A stretch of 64,000 nt of DNA from Panicum virgatum (GCF_016808335.1 NC_053137.1:8048506-8112505); one strand, 5' to 3'. Positions 47,401 through 58,347 are shown, counted from the stretch's first letter. Program-made: numbers and translations. The notes: generated by a model not told the origin, from the letters alone.

Positions 47401-47629
47401 TTATGATTCACTTTAATTAGGATGGATTAACACCGGGGTGTTACATATACATCCGCACGGCGATCCCGCGGTCCCTCTCCCTCTCCGACGCCAGAGCAAC
47501 CGTCGGAGCGGAAGGGGAGCGGAAGGAGACCGGCGGAATCGCCGTCGGAAACAGCGTCACTCCGTTCTCCGCCTCTCTCACCTGTACCGGGTTCGAGAGG
47601 CTGTGAGAGAGGACTGGGAGTCGGCTGTT
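44428..47629 (-). mobile_element. Second poly(A) retroposon (B) nested in A
   Basis: A minus-strand element with a T run at its left end and exact 16-bp duplications AAAGGAGGAGAAAGTT (44412-44427 and 47630-47645). Without the internal LTR it is about 0.9 kb. Its 5' part resembles that of A (GGCGCCAGAG/GACGCCAGAG, CGGAGAAGGGG-like words), so A and B are probably one family. The minus-strand open frame at 45100-44456 belongs to this element and is not a host gene. Confidence 0.82.
45136..47445. mobile_element. Long solo-LTR-like element nested in retroposon B
   Basis: A 2.3-kb insert with ends TGTGACAGACCCGCCG and, inverted, TGTAACACCCCGGTG; flanks TATAA and TATAC agree at 4 of 5 positions. 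The minus strand has promoter-like features (TTTAAATC near 47285 followed by a CT-rich leader). No gag or pol is present. It fits a solo LTR of a long-LTR Ty3/gypsy family. Repeated ACCGGTCAGACCGGT words occur near 46870 and 47330. Confidence 0.68.
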
Positions 47630-47678
47630 AAAGGAGGAGAAAGTTGGAGGAGCCGCTAGGTGCCATGCACAAGGGATT

Positions 47679-49413
47679 CTTGTGACAGAGTTCATGCGCA
47701 TGCCTCACAACGAATGGGCTTAGCATCATTGATCCAGCTGCTCACATCGGCCTGGAGGGCTGGTAATCTAGCCCGCTTCAATTAAGCCCAGCGAATCGGG
47801 CATCGCATCTGAGACAGACGAAACAGGAGGGCAGAGGCGGCCAACGAAGTGAAAATAGAAACATTTCGGCCCAGCTGACCAAATGCAGCTACGGCCCGGC
47901 CCAAAGCCAGCAAGATGCACATCAGTGTATTGAATCACTGCGGCAGCTGCGGTTACAGATGAATCAGTGCGATTGCAGACAATACCATTAATTACGCTTT
48001 CTTCCCTTGATTTTCTCCGGCAAAGGTCGTGGAACCAATGAAATTAATAACTGTGGGACAATACGCTGGGACTTTTTACCCGCAAAAAAATATTAAAAAA
48101 ATCTGCTGTGACTTTTGGCCACCCACTAGGCTCACGTCCGTTCGAAGCTTCTTCAGTTTCTTAGACAAGGACTCATCTTCTTGAGGATATTGTGTTTGGT
48201 CCAAACTACAGGTAGTTCGTGTTCCTGCATTATATGGTCCAATGAGACTATTCCTAGTGCAGGATTTCATTGCACGATTTTATAGAGTGCCATGTCATCT
48301 AAATACATTTGAGTTCGTGAATGAAATAAGATCCCCAATGCAAAGTTTCATTTCACAATTTCATATACTAGCTATAGCATTTAATTGTGAGGTATGTGAT
48401 TGGGCGCAATTACATAAAATAAAACTTTATAGCCCCCAATGCAAGTTTCAGCATGTTTCATAGCCTTGAAAACCGTGTAGATACAATTTTATTCTAATGA
48501 AACTCCTTCCCTCTTTTTCTTTATAATTTATAATTATCTTACCATGTTATCATAATGCTCACGTGTCACTGTATTTAATGCACATGAAACCACTACGACA
48601 CCTTGCACTTGAATTGCGCATGAAACCTCTACGACACCTGCACTTGAATTAGCGTGACTAACCTGTAACTGACCGTGTCCAAGTCTTCCATGCATCTTGC
48701 CGAGAGTTACGTACATCTGTTTCCCTAAAAAAAAAGAGTTACGTACATCTGTCCCAGTTACTCACTGACGGTAGCAACTTCTGTTAATTACTCGTGCAAC
48801 TTAGTACTAGTAGTAGTGATCCTCTGAAGATAACACTTTAATTGTTCATTCGTACCTGTCGCTTCAATCATGACGCTATCTTGCTTTTTCTATCCATCAC
48901 TAGCTGTGCATCTTCATTCGTGTCCTCCTGGCGAATTTTTTAAAACCCTTTTAAAACTAATATTTTATAAATAACCCCTTCCGAACTAAAATTTCAAGAA
49001 GTAGCTATTTTGGTCACGCCAAACTCCGTGGCGTGACTTGTAACTGAGCCACGCAATTACATGTGACGACGTGACTCGAATGCCATGGTGGCGCGACCTA
49101 AAATCGATTTCCACATGGTGCTGACGATTTGAAATAAGCTGAGCAGTCACGCCAAACAACTTAGCGTGACTGACATAGCAACAGCCAAGTGGTTGCTAGC
49201 TTCTCTTCTAGTGCACAAAACCACAATCCATTTAACCATATTTTGTTATTTGTTTTAATTAGCAAATGATCTTTTAAATTCTTGAAACTTGACAGGTACA
49301 ATATATAAAGCGTTCGCATTCCATTTTAAGCATTTTCACTCCAATATATTATGTAGAAAACGAGAAATCTATTTTCTAAACATGCTAAGTGTTATTGATA
49401 GATTGCAATTATA
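47679..49413. other. Spacer with no gene seen
   Basis: Ordinary intergenic DNA. 48240-48660 looks like diverged MITE sequence with CATGAAACCACTACGACACC/CATGAAACCTCTACGACACC repeats. 49010-49180 carries AGTCACGCCAAAC/TGGCGTGAC words in both orientations. Boundaries were not resolved. Confidence 0.35.
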
Positions 49414-50277
49414 CAGGCCCGTCGAAGGCAGGAGCGAGGTGAGCGACGGCTCCGGGCCCCCAAAACGAAGGGCCCTCAAATTTTATAGCCCAAGGCCCAT
49501 ACAATGTCTGTGATTTTTTCCTATTCTCATGTCCGGCAAATCCGCAGTTAACCAAGCGTCGTTGCCGCTAGCATCGAATCGCATTTGCACGTCTCTTCAG
49601 CTTCCGCCTTCCTCATCGGCACTTCGGCAGCCTGCAAATCGGTGAGCACGTCGGTGCTGGCTGCTGCCCGCTCCTTGTTGCTGCCCGCTGCCGGCAAACA
49701 ACCAGTTAGCCAATCACCAAGCGTCCAAGGCTCCGAGCGTCCGTCTCCTGCTGCGCTTCAGCCAATCACCAAGCGTCCAAGGCTCCGAGCGTCCGTCTCC
49801 TGACTGCAAGCGCAGAAGGCAGGCCCCAACCCAACGTGAGGTGAGCGTGAGCTCATGAATTTTGAATTGCTTAATTTTTTTATTGATGCAGTGCAATGAT
49901 TCTTGTGTTCCCGAGTGTCAATTGAATCAATTAATTGAGCTGAATTTTCTTTGGTTTATGAAATAGAGTAATAGACATTTGTTCCTTGGAGTTTGGAGGA
50001 TTATGTCTACAAGAAATAGAAAGTATGATTCTGATTCTGAAAAGCGTAAAAAGAAGTAAAGATTAGAAGCAGCTGCTCAATCACAAAAGGGTGCTCTTGA
50101 CAGATTTATCATTAATCTTTTTAACATTGATACTTGATATACTTCTAAATATTGTGTGAAATGAGATATGCTCAAGTAATTGTGTGAAAGTGTCCCATAG
50201 TTTTGATACATATATAATTTTTAAAAATATTGTAGGGCCTCATTTTGCGTTCCTCACCGGAGCCTCATTTTGTGTCA
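49414..50277 (+). mobile_element. Decayed hAT transposon relic
   Basis: The left end CAGGCCCGTCGAAGGC and subterminal GACGGCTCCGGGCCCCCAAA are echoed, inverted and diverged, at 50230-50277 (GGGCCTCATTTTG, CCGGAGCCTCATTTTGTGTC). In between lie a short tandem duplication (49709-49760 and 49761-49802) and the start of a transposase-like frame. Most of the coding region has been deleted. Confidence 0.6.
50003..50137 (+). pseudogene. N-terminal fragment of a TTF-type hAT transposase
   Basis: MSTRNRKYDSDSEKRKKK, one stop codon, then RLEAAAQSQKGALDRFII. The lysine-rich start followed by QKGALDRFI is characteristic of plant hAT proteins with a TTF-type zinc finger. The frame ends after 44 codons and nothing downstream continues it. 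Confidence 0.6.
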
Positions 50278-50789
50278 CATAGATAAGTGTTCAGGTCTTC
50301 AGGAGCTCATGAACTGAAATAAAACAACATATAAGATTAAACTAGTCGCAACAAAATCAAAAGAAAAATGCTCTTGAAAATATATCTACTCTAGCATTAG
50401 GTACTGAATTACCTATGTGGTGAACAGTTATTATTTTCTAAATTGTTTGTGGCCCTAGTAATAAAGAAGACGCCCTGAGGAAACACATCACTACAGATTA
50501 CAATCTGGAATCAAAGAGACAGAAAATCAGTAGCACTCGTATGGATATAGAGTTATAAACACAAGCAGAGAGAAAGAAAGAATATCTTTGCAGCATCAAT
50601 AAGTATTTCCAGCATTCAAGAAACAACAATGATGGCAGATATGGAGCATAGCTAAAGACAAACTCATAATACACTGCCATAAACTCATAAAATATTAGTT
50701 TTAAAAGGGTTAAAATAAAAAAAAATTCCCTCCTGGCTGGCTCAACAGCCCACACCGGACCGGAGGTCAGCTCCTTGAGCCGCGCGACG

Positions 50790-51359
50790 ATGGCGAACAG
50801 CTCGCATCTACACCGGCTGCCGCCACCTCTTCTTCTTCTGCTCTGCCTCGCCCTCTCGGCGGCGGCGGACGACGGACCAGCTGCGTCAACGACGGCCGCC
50901 GCGAGGCCAGGCTGCCCGACGAGGTGCGGCGCCGTGGACATACCGTACCCTTTCGGCATCGGCGAGCAGTGCGCGATGCACAAGTCTTTCGTGCTCAGCT
51001 GCAACTCCACCACCACCACCGACGGCGGTGGCGGCGCCACGAAGACGCCGTTCATCGGAGACCTCCCGGTGACGAGGATATCCGTGCCGGAGCACAAGGT
51101 CTGGATCAAGTCGCGGATCAGCTTGAGGTGCCACGACCCGGCAGCTGGCGGCGAGGCGGCGCCGTACAACGTCCCGCCGGTGAACGTGACGCGCTGGCCC
51201 TACTACTGTTTCTCCGACGCGGACAACAAGGTCTTCGTCATCGGCTGCAACACGGTGGGCTACGTGAGGGTCGTGGGCTACGCCATGGGTGTCTCCGTAA
51301 GCGCAGCAACCTTTACCATCCAAGGCTTCAGATCAGTAGTCTTCCACCTGAGGAGCTAG
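50790..51359 (+). CDS. Truncated wall-associated-kinase ectodomain (GUB_WAK-like)
   Basis: A 189-residue frame with a signal peptide (residues about 5-26, LLLLLCLALSAAA) and a galacturonan-binding WAK domain: PGCPTRCGAVDIPYPFGIG, CAMHKSFVLSCNSTT, ISVPEHKVWIKSRISLRCHD, YYCFSDADNKVFVIGCNTVG. In intact WAKs this leads into EGF repeats, a membrane span and a cytoplasmic kinase. Here the family resemblance stops near residue 160 and the frame closes 30 residues later, right beside a MITE at 51363. No kinase exons follow. It is either a pseudogene or a secreted ectodomain-only protein; the sequence cannot decide. The start chosen is the ATG in front of the signal peptide. Confidence 0.75.
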   Translation: MANSSHLHRLPPPLLLLLCLALSAAADDGPAASTTAAARPGCPTRCGAVDIPYPFGIGEQCAMHKSFVLSCNSTTTTDGGGGATKTPFIGDLPVTRISVPEHKVWIKSRISLRCHDPAAGGEAAPYNVPPVNVTRWPYYCFSDADNKVFVIGCNTVGYVRVVGYAMGVSVSAATFTIQGFRSVVFHLRS

Positions 51360-51362
51360 CAA

Positions 51363-51579
51363 GGTCAGTCTCAATACATAGTTTTATTGTATATTTATCA
51401 AGATTAGAAACTTGATAACTGTATCAAATGAATGTTATGGGAATGAAATTCCCATATCATCCTATGAAACTCCCCCTTCCCTCTCCTCTTAATGATTTTG
51501 CCATGTCAACAAATTTGTTGACAGTGGTACAAAATTTTAATGTCATGAAACTCTTATAAAACCTCCACTGAGACTGGCC
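51363..51579. mobile_element. Tourist-like MITE abutting the WAK stop
   Basis: Inverted ends GGTCAGTCTCAATAC and GGCCAGTCTCAGTGG (right end read on the minus strand), with flanking CAA and TAA. It begins 4 bp after the WAK stop codon. Confidence 0.7.
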
Positions 51580-52329
51580 TAATGCTCAATTAATCAGCTC
51601 TTGACATTGGTTTCACACGCAACGTTCTCGTTATTTGTGAGTCGATCTTTTTCCCCCCTCGCTTACTAGGCTTCTATTTGAATGTGTTACATTGGTTACG
51701 GGGCTTTTGAGTGTGTGTGTGTGTGCGTGTGTGTTGGATGAGCTTGGTTTTGTTCCGAGCAGGTCCAAAAGAATCACAGAAAATATGCACCGCCCAAAAC
51801 GTAAGCGTTTGAGGACTGATTAAATGTCAACTAGATTTTGTTTTCACTTATCAGTCACTTTTTGCCTCCCTTCTTTCTTAACATGTTAGAAAATACTAAA
51901 AAAAACAATAGGCTCCGGTGTCTGAATTGCAAAGCCCACGGCCCAGGCACGTTATTGCAACTTGCAATGTTGTTTGAGTAAGCACATCGCTTTTCTGGTG
52001 CTATTAAAAAAATATAGTATCATTAATTTGTGAAATAAATATAGAAAAATATGAGCACCATTCTGAGTCGATGACTCAAATCCGAATGAGCAAGTTTTAT
52101 TTATCAAAATACTTGATAAACACTCACTTTATTCTCTTTTGATAATCATATTTCCAAAAACTAAAATATTCTCTTTTTGATAGTTCTATTTGAGTCTTGT
52201 CTCGGAAATAACATGAACGACCCTTTCAATTCCCGTGTAGAGTAATTGGTGCATACTCTACATGGGAATTGAAAGGGTAGTTCATCAACTAACACTACTC
52301 TATGAAAGTGAAGCCGGATTAAAAGTTGT
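51580..52329. other. Spacer with one strong inverted repeat
   Basis: No gene seen. It contains a short (GT)n-like run near 51711-51734 and the 73-bp foldback at 52213-52285. Confidence 0.45.
52213..52285. repeat. Near-perfect 32-bp inverted repeat (foldback)
   Basis: Arms 52213-52244 and 52254-52285 pair at 30 of 32 positions around a 9-base loop (ATTGGTGCA). It could be the core of a small MITE or a hairpin-RNA precursor. Confidence 0.9.
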
Positions 52330-54987
52330 ACATGACCGAGTACGCGGCTATATGTATAGTTTTCACCCTGCAGGAGTTGTACACCTGTACCGATTCACCC
52401 CGACGCCAGCCGGTCGGTCGACCGACTGACCCGAGGCACCGGTCTACTGTCATGAAACTAGCGGCTACAGCCTCCATCTTGCTTTCCCGGTCTGGGGTGT
52501 GTCCTCCCGCGAGAGGACGCCCGGGACTGTGAAGCCTTCTACACCTAGATCCCATAGAATCCTACTATTCGGGGGTCGTAGGGTCAGAATCCTCTCCCCC
52601 TACACTGATACTCTATCCGCCTACAGGCTTGGTGCCGCGCGTAGCGAGCTCAGACCGGGTCCACCCTCATAATGGATAAATAGTGTGCACATTTGACATA
52701 GTTCCGTCTCCAGGTCCACAGTTCTCGAGCCTTATGTTGCCGAGGCGAGTATCTCCATCCAAGTGCGTATCCGCCGCAACAGTCCGCGTCTGGCGCCCAT
52801 TACAGGTATCGAACACCAAACTCCGCAAGAGTTCCCGAAGGAACAACGTCCACGAAGGGACATGCACCCACCACAGGTGCTCCGTAGGATATGCCCAACA
52901 CACACCCCCAGCCCCCTGATTCGAGGATTAGGTTAATTCACTTGCCCCCGCTAGAATCCCTAGTCACCAACTCCTCATATGGTGGATCTCCACTCACGCC
53001 AAGACTATTATCACAAAGTCCCACACAAACACATACACATTCTCATGGTAGCCAAAGCATCGCAATGATCAATCAAGGTAAACATAGGAGTACAAGGAAT
53101 ACGGTAATTAAATAGGCTATGCAGGTTCATCTCATCATAACAGAAAAATAAAGCGTAGCATATCTAGCAAGCAATGCCTAATATATATTTAAATCGTAGA
53201 TGGGCGTGAACCTGGTAGTTCTCCGTAGTCTTCCTGGTTCTTCGGGAGCTTCTCGTAGTTCGGGATGTCCTTCTGGATTCTCGTGGCATCCGGGAAGTCC
53301 TTCTGGATCCTCTGGTCGTCCGGGGTGTCGGTCAACTCCTCCTTATAGGGACCTAATCATAAATATGTATAAATATAGGGACCAAAATGCAAGAATACAC
53401 AAAACTACTCAGATAAGATTCAAATCACACAACCAAACCTACTCTAACGAGTAGAGCGTAATTTTAGAAGATTTATGAAACTAATTTCATATTTTTCGGA
53501 GGTTCAGTTAATTTATTATGAATTTTCTAATATTAAATTATTTTTTGAAATTAATAAATGATTATCGAAATTAGAAAAAAACATAAAGGTGGCACGTGGC
53601 AGCCTCCGGTTGCGCCGGATGGCATGCTGACATCAGTATGATGATGTCACCAGGTGGGGTCGGCTTGCTGACGTCAGCAGTGGCCCTGCTGACGTCAGTG
53701 TTGACTGGTCAACGTTCAAGCGGGTCCCACTGGTCAGTTGCACAGGAGAGGCTGACAGGTGGGCCCACGTGTCAGGTTGGTTTAAAGAAAAAGGAAAAAA
53801 GGGAAATGTCACTGTGTTAGCGGGTTCAACAGGCCAAAAAGGAAATAGGCCGGCCTGCTTGGTTCGGTCAATTGGGCTAAAATCAGCCCAGATCGCATGG
53901 GGTTCCCTCTTCCCTTCTACTCTCTCTTTCTCCCACTGGGTGGTAGGACCACGACGTCAGTGTCCCGCTGCCACTGGCTAATGGGGCCCACGTGTCAGCG
54001 GCCGGTTTGGATCGGGTGTGGCAGGCCCGATCCGGTGTGGCGTGCGGGTGTGTGGCCGTGTGTGTGGGATACAAGTGTGTGTGTGCGTTATGTGCCCCGG
54101 GGGTGCGCGGCGGTGGGTCAACGGTGGGCGGGAGCTCGCCGGAGTTGGAGAAGGGTGCGGTGGGGTTTGGCCGGCAATGGGGCTCGGCCAGGGCTATTTA
54201 TAGTTTGAAGACGAGAAGGATAAGCAAGAGGGGAGCCCAGGGGATGAGCTCATCCAGGAGAAAGCGGTACCGGCGGCGGAACGTGATCTAGCGGCGGCCG
54301 GCGGCGTGGCACGAGGCAGGGGAGGCTCTGGCGCGGCGTGGCGCGCATGCCTGGAGCCAGCAGAGGCGGCGGAAAAGGCGACGCGTGGGGCGGCGCAAGC
54401 AACCGGCAGGCAGGTGACATGGCGGCGGCGGCCAAAACAACGGCAAGGGGTGGGGGGGGGGTGCCCCTGTTTCAGCAGAGAGAGAGGAAGAAGAAAGGTA
54501 GCAAGGATGGTTTTGAAATTTTCCAAAAACCCAGGGGTCTAACTATAAAGTAAAATTTTCCGTTTGTCTAGGGCTCAGATGAAAAAGTATTCAACATGAA
54601 AGTTGTGTAGTTTTTCAAGATCTACAACTTTCATGTTGTGCAAAAATTCACTAGATCAAAGGATTTGAAAATAATTTGAAATCCGCCAATTCTTTTTAAA
54701 TTTAAAAGAACACAACTTAGGTTTTAAAATTGCAAGGGTAGTCTTGAGCATAATTATATCTTTTTATGAGGGCAAAAATGAAAAACAAAAAAAATGCATT
54801 TTAACCCCTCATAAAATTTGAAATTTTGCCTTTTGCAAAACTATTTTGTAAAAAGGACTCTGCATTTTTCAAAAATTAGAAAAATACCCTTGCTAAGGCA
54901 AAAATAGTTTAAATTTTTAAATAAACATAAACACAAAAGCTATACTTTAACCGGGTCTTTTTAGACTATAAAACCTAGACTATCACA
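52330..54987 (-). mobile_element. Long LTR-like sequence interrupting a gag gene
   Basis: The minus strand starts TGTGATAGTCTAGG at 54987, carries a convincing TATA box (CTATAAATAGCCC, 54193-54205) and lacks coding regions, as an LTR would. It ends the Athila-like gag frame at its right border. The left end is set only by where the character of the sequence changes, and no matching 5-bp duplication was found, so solo LTR versus truncated element is open. A hairpin CAACATGAAAGTTGT lies at 54592-54638. Confidence 0.5.
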
Positions 54988-54993
54988 AGACGG

Positions 54994-55075
54994 ATATGAT
55001 TGCCGCAAAACTGGACCTCCTCATCAAGAAATTGGAGGAAGGAGCAAGCAACAAATCCATGCTCCCGTCTACGCC
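54994..55075 (+). pseudogene. Remnant of the gag N-terminal half
   Basis: The frame DMIAAKLDLLIKKLEEGAS is the gag coiled-coil segment that normally precedes the zinc knuckle. It is out of frame with the gag-protease ORF that follows (one frameshift near 55045) and is cut off on its left by the LTR-like sequence. Confidence 0.65.
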
Positions 55076-56350
55076 ATGGGTTCGCACTTCACGTGCGAAG
55101 TCTGCGGCAATGATGGACATTCGGGGAATGACTGCCCCGAAACCCGTGAAGACTGCGCCTACCTCAGCAACAATAACAATGTGTATCGTCCACAACAAGG
55201 AGGCCAGGGGTGGAACCAGCCACGTCCACCATTCCAGGGAGGTAACAATTACAATCCTTCTTTCAATTCGAATTTCAATTCGAACCAACCTCCCTTAAGA
55301 GAACTTGTGCTTGGTCAAGCTAAAATTAATGAACATATAAATAAAAAGCTTTTGGCCAATGATAAAACCCTGGAAAGTTTGAATGTAAAACTTGAAATTT
55401 TGTCTTCCACGCTTAAAAACCAATCAAGTTTCAATAAAAAGGTTGAATCTCTTCTAGCTCAAATCGCTGCTTCTGTTCCTGTCTTCGAAAATGTCAAAGC
55501 GGTGACCACGAGGGGTGGTAAGTCCACACGTGATTCACCACACCCTAACCATGCAGGAAAAGCACCAACAACCCAAGTAGAAGAGCAACTGCCAGAACAA
55601 GAAAAAACCAGGGAATCCCAGAAGGAAACGGCTCCACAAGATTATATCGAAACCAGCTTCCTGCCATTTCCTACCCGTAACCGGAAGGCAACTGTGGATG
55701 AGCAGTTCACCCATTTTGTTGAGATGATCCAGAAAATACATGTTAACATCTCTTTGCTGGACGTGATGCATGTGCCAACTTATGCTCGATATATCATGGA
55801 TATCATCAACAACAAACGTCCGTTGCCCACCACGGAGGTTGTCAAGCTCACAGAAGAATGTAGCGCAACTATACTCAACCAAACTCCAGAAAAGAAGAAA
55901 GATCCCGGATGTCCCACGATCACGTGTTCAATTGGGACACAACACTTCAGCCGTGCCTTGTGTGACTTAGGAGCAAGTGTCAGCATGATGCCGAAAACCA
56001 TATACGACAAGCTCAACTTCACACACCTCACGCCAACTCCAATGCATCTCCAGTTGGCTGATTCTTCAGTACGGTATCTAGAGGGGATTGCAGAAGATGT
56101 ACCGGTAAAAGTCAGGGACTACTTCATCCCTGTCGACTTCGTTGTGCTAGACATGGATGTTTCCAAGGATACATCACTCATCCTAGGAAGGCCATTCCTA
56201 AGCACTGCGGGGGCACAAGTCAACGTTGGAGCCGGAGAAATCCGTTTCAACATCAACGGCAAGGAAGAAAGGTTCCCATTTCAGCCCAAAATAGAGCAAT
56301 GCTCCATGATCAAAATCAAATATGGGCCAAACCCACGAGGCATACAATAG
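55076..56350 (+). CDS. Athila-like Ty3/gypsy gag-protease ORF
   Basis: A 424-residue frame beginning at the gag zinc knuckle CEVCGNDGHSGNDC (CX2CX4HX4C), then an Asn/Gln-rich linker, a coiled coil, VTTRGGKSTRD, FPTRNRKATVDEQFTHFVE and a retropepsin-like domain with DLGASVSMMP and LILGRPFLSTAGAQVNV. This order is typical of the Athila/RIRE-like branch of plant gypsy elements. The 5' part of gag is missing, and the frame ends right after protease; reverse transcriptase, RNase H and integrase are absent downstream. The element therefore could not move on its own. Confidence 0.88.
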   Translation: MGSHFTCEVCGNDGHSGNDCPETREDCAYLSNNNNVYRPQQGGQGWNQPRPPFQGGNNYNPSFNSNFNSNQPPLRELVLGQAKINEHINKKLLANDKTLESLNVKLEILSSTLKNQSSFNKKVESLLAQIAASVPVFENVKAVTTRGGKSTRDSPHPNHAGKAPTTQVEEQLPEQEKTRESQKETAPQDYIETSFLPFPTRNRKATVDEQFTHFVEMIQKIHVNISLLDVMHVPTYARYIMDIINNKRPLPTTEVVKLTEECSATILNQTPEKKKDPGCPTITCSIGTQHFSRALCDLGASVSMMPKTIYDKLNFTHLTPTPMHLQLADSSVRYLEGIAEDVPVKVRDYFIPVDFVVLDMDVSKDTSLILGRPFLSTAGAQVNVGAGEIRFNINGKEERFPFQPKIEQCSMIKIKYGPNPRGIQ

Positions 56351-57270
56351 GTCATAGTGATGCCACGGAAGAAGGATGACATGGTCGCCTCGTGAAGGAA
56401 GTCATGAAGGAGGATAAGAACGAAGAGAAGAAAATGGTGGGAGTGTCAACCCAGACATCCCTACAGGACCAACCCTCCTCATCAACACGAAAAAAGGCAG
56501 AGAGAAGAGTAAGGCAATCCGTCACTGTCTCTCCCAGAGTGGATGCTTCAGCATAAACATCGGAGAAAAGTAGTGCACGTCGGACTTTAAATGATGCGCC
56601 CTTGCCAAAGGTAAATTGGTATTTATCACATAATTGTTTCACCTTTTTCAATTTCTTTCACCTTATTTGCTTTCCCCACTGCAGGTTTTAAATTTTCAAA
56701 ATTGTTTTCTGTATGCTGGAATTTTTTCTAGCACTTTTCCCTTTTTACAAAAAAACATCAAAAATATTTTCTGAGTTTCTAAATCCTTTGGAAAATAATT
56801 TGGACATCTTTTCGAGCAAACTTTTGTCCATGCACCATATTTTCAAAGTTTATAACCGTTGAGGAAGCATCTGGCCATAGGGGGCACCAGGGGGCCCACC
56901 CTGCTGCCGGCCGACCCCATAGGTCGGCCGACGGCTCCTGGGCCCCACCTTCTCCAACGGCTACCTGACCATTGTGGCTTGCCTCTCCTCGGGTGCACAT
57001 GCCAAGTTTCCTTTAAATAGAGGCCGAGAGAGGGGTGTTGAGCTCTCTCATGCTCACACACTCACTCACACTCCCTCTCACATTCTTGCTTTGGTTTTCA
57101 TTAGATTTTGGCTTAAATTTGGTTTCAAGAAATCTCTCTCTCATTTCTTTGCTGGAAAAATTGTCCACACACTTGAGGAACAACTTTCGGGTAAGAGTTT
57201 CATTTACATTTCACTAACGTAACCCGAACCGAGTTATTCTCATTCGTTCATGTTCGTTCTTGTTGCAAGC
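56351..57270 (+). other. Deleted pol region and leader of ORF2
   Basis: Where reverse transcriptase and integrase would lie there are only 0.9 kb with no long frame. 57001-57270 looks like a promoter and leader (see the promoter entry). Confidence 0.6.
57011..57024 (+). promoter_or_regulatory. Candidate internal promoter before ORF2
   Basis: CTTTAAATAGAGGCCG is followed 20-60 bp later by a CT/CA-rich leader and a good splice-donor-like CGGGTAAGAG at 57188-57197, all upstream of the ORF2 start at 57271. It resembles the TATA and leader arrangement in this element's own LTR. Confidence 0.4.
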
Positions 57271-58347
57271 ATGAAGGGTGTAGGAGGGAGGATAACCGGA
57301 GCTTTCAAGAGGATGACGAGGTTAGGCTCATCCCGTTCATGGGGTGAGTCGAGCTCTTGTCATTTCCCCGAACCTACACCAACACCGACCACGATGGACT
57401 ATGAGCAAGACGAATAAGAAGAACAATTTGAGGAGCAAGCTGCAGAACCGCAAGCCGAGGACATAGAAATAGATGAAGATGATGCACCGTACCTCGACTT
57501 GCGTGACGATCGTGAGCGTCAAGCCTGTGCCATGATCAAGCATCGAAGCTTTGGTCACACCAGAGCCTTCGATCCGGAACTTCTCGAGAAAACAGGTATG
57601 GATGTTGACTTTGCTCGTGTTTGGCATGCGGTTGGATGGGATGACTTTGTGCCCGTTGAGGAGAATGGTTCTCGTCTCCTCACCATCCAGTTTTTTTGCA
57701 CTCTTCGGGAGGTGGACGACGGTGTTTCTTTCCGACTTTTTGGAGTTGAACGCTATTTTAATTGGAGAAATTTTAGCCACCTCCTTGGTTTTAGTGCGCG
57801 CTTGTCAGTTTTCCTTGCAAAATCTTGCCATGGTTTTGATCGACATGAGTTTTGCGGCTTGATTTCGGGTCAAGTTGTCCATGGCAAGTTTGCACCTTGG
57901 AGCAATGATATTCAAAATCCAACTCTTTGTTTAATGCACAAGTGGGTGGCTATCACTCTCTTTCCAAGAGATGATCCACGAACAGTGCGGAACGATGAGT
58001 TGATGATACTATACGCCATGGTAAACAAGATTCGAGTCTCCCCTGCAAGAGCAATGGTTAAGCAATGGTTCATAAATTTCAGGATGACGGGTCCTATTGA
58101 ATGCACTTCTTTGATTACCCGCATCGCATCAAACATGGAAATCTTAGACGGGAACCCCGTTCCCTTCATTGAGGAGTCCCGTGTTATGATAGATGAGGTG
58201 TATTTGGTTCAAGGCTACACACTCAAGAAAGACCCAAATGACTCTTTGATTTTCTTTTCTCTCGGTTATGTAAATGAAATCCCATTGCCAAACACAGGGT
58301 ATCACTTGTATAACTGCCGTTCGCTAACCACTCCTCTTGTCCCATAA
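57271..58347 (+). pseudogene. ATHILA ORF-1-like / env-position ORF of the retrotransposon
   Basis: From MKGVGGRITGAFKRMTRL the frame stays open except for one TAA at 57415-57417, then continues from 57499 as a 282-residue protein containing HRSFGHTRAFDPELL, VWHAVGWDDFVPVEENG, IQFFCTLREVDDGVSFRLFG, LICGQ-like GLISGQVVHGKF and LMHKWVAITLFPR. This matches the protein that Athila-like plant gypsy elements encode downstream of pol (Pfam ATHILA ORF-1 type). Its function is unknown; env-like only by position. There is no obvious membrane span. The premature stop makes the full product unlikely. Confidence 0.72.

Larger units (their letters stand above)
42804..47664 (-). mobile_element. Outer poly(A) retroposon (A) of a nested stack
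   Basis: A minus-strand element with a T run at its plus-strand left end and exact 14-bp duplications ATGCACAAGGGATT (42790-42803 and 47665-47678). Subtracting the insertions at 43812-44255 and 44428-47629 leaves about 1.2 kb. No reverse transcriptase is present; its minus-strand frame at 43381-42830 resembles no enzyme. It is best described as a non-autonomous LINE-like retroposon. Confidence 0.82.
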
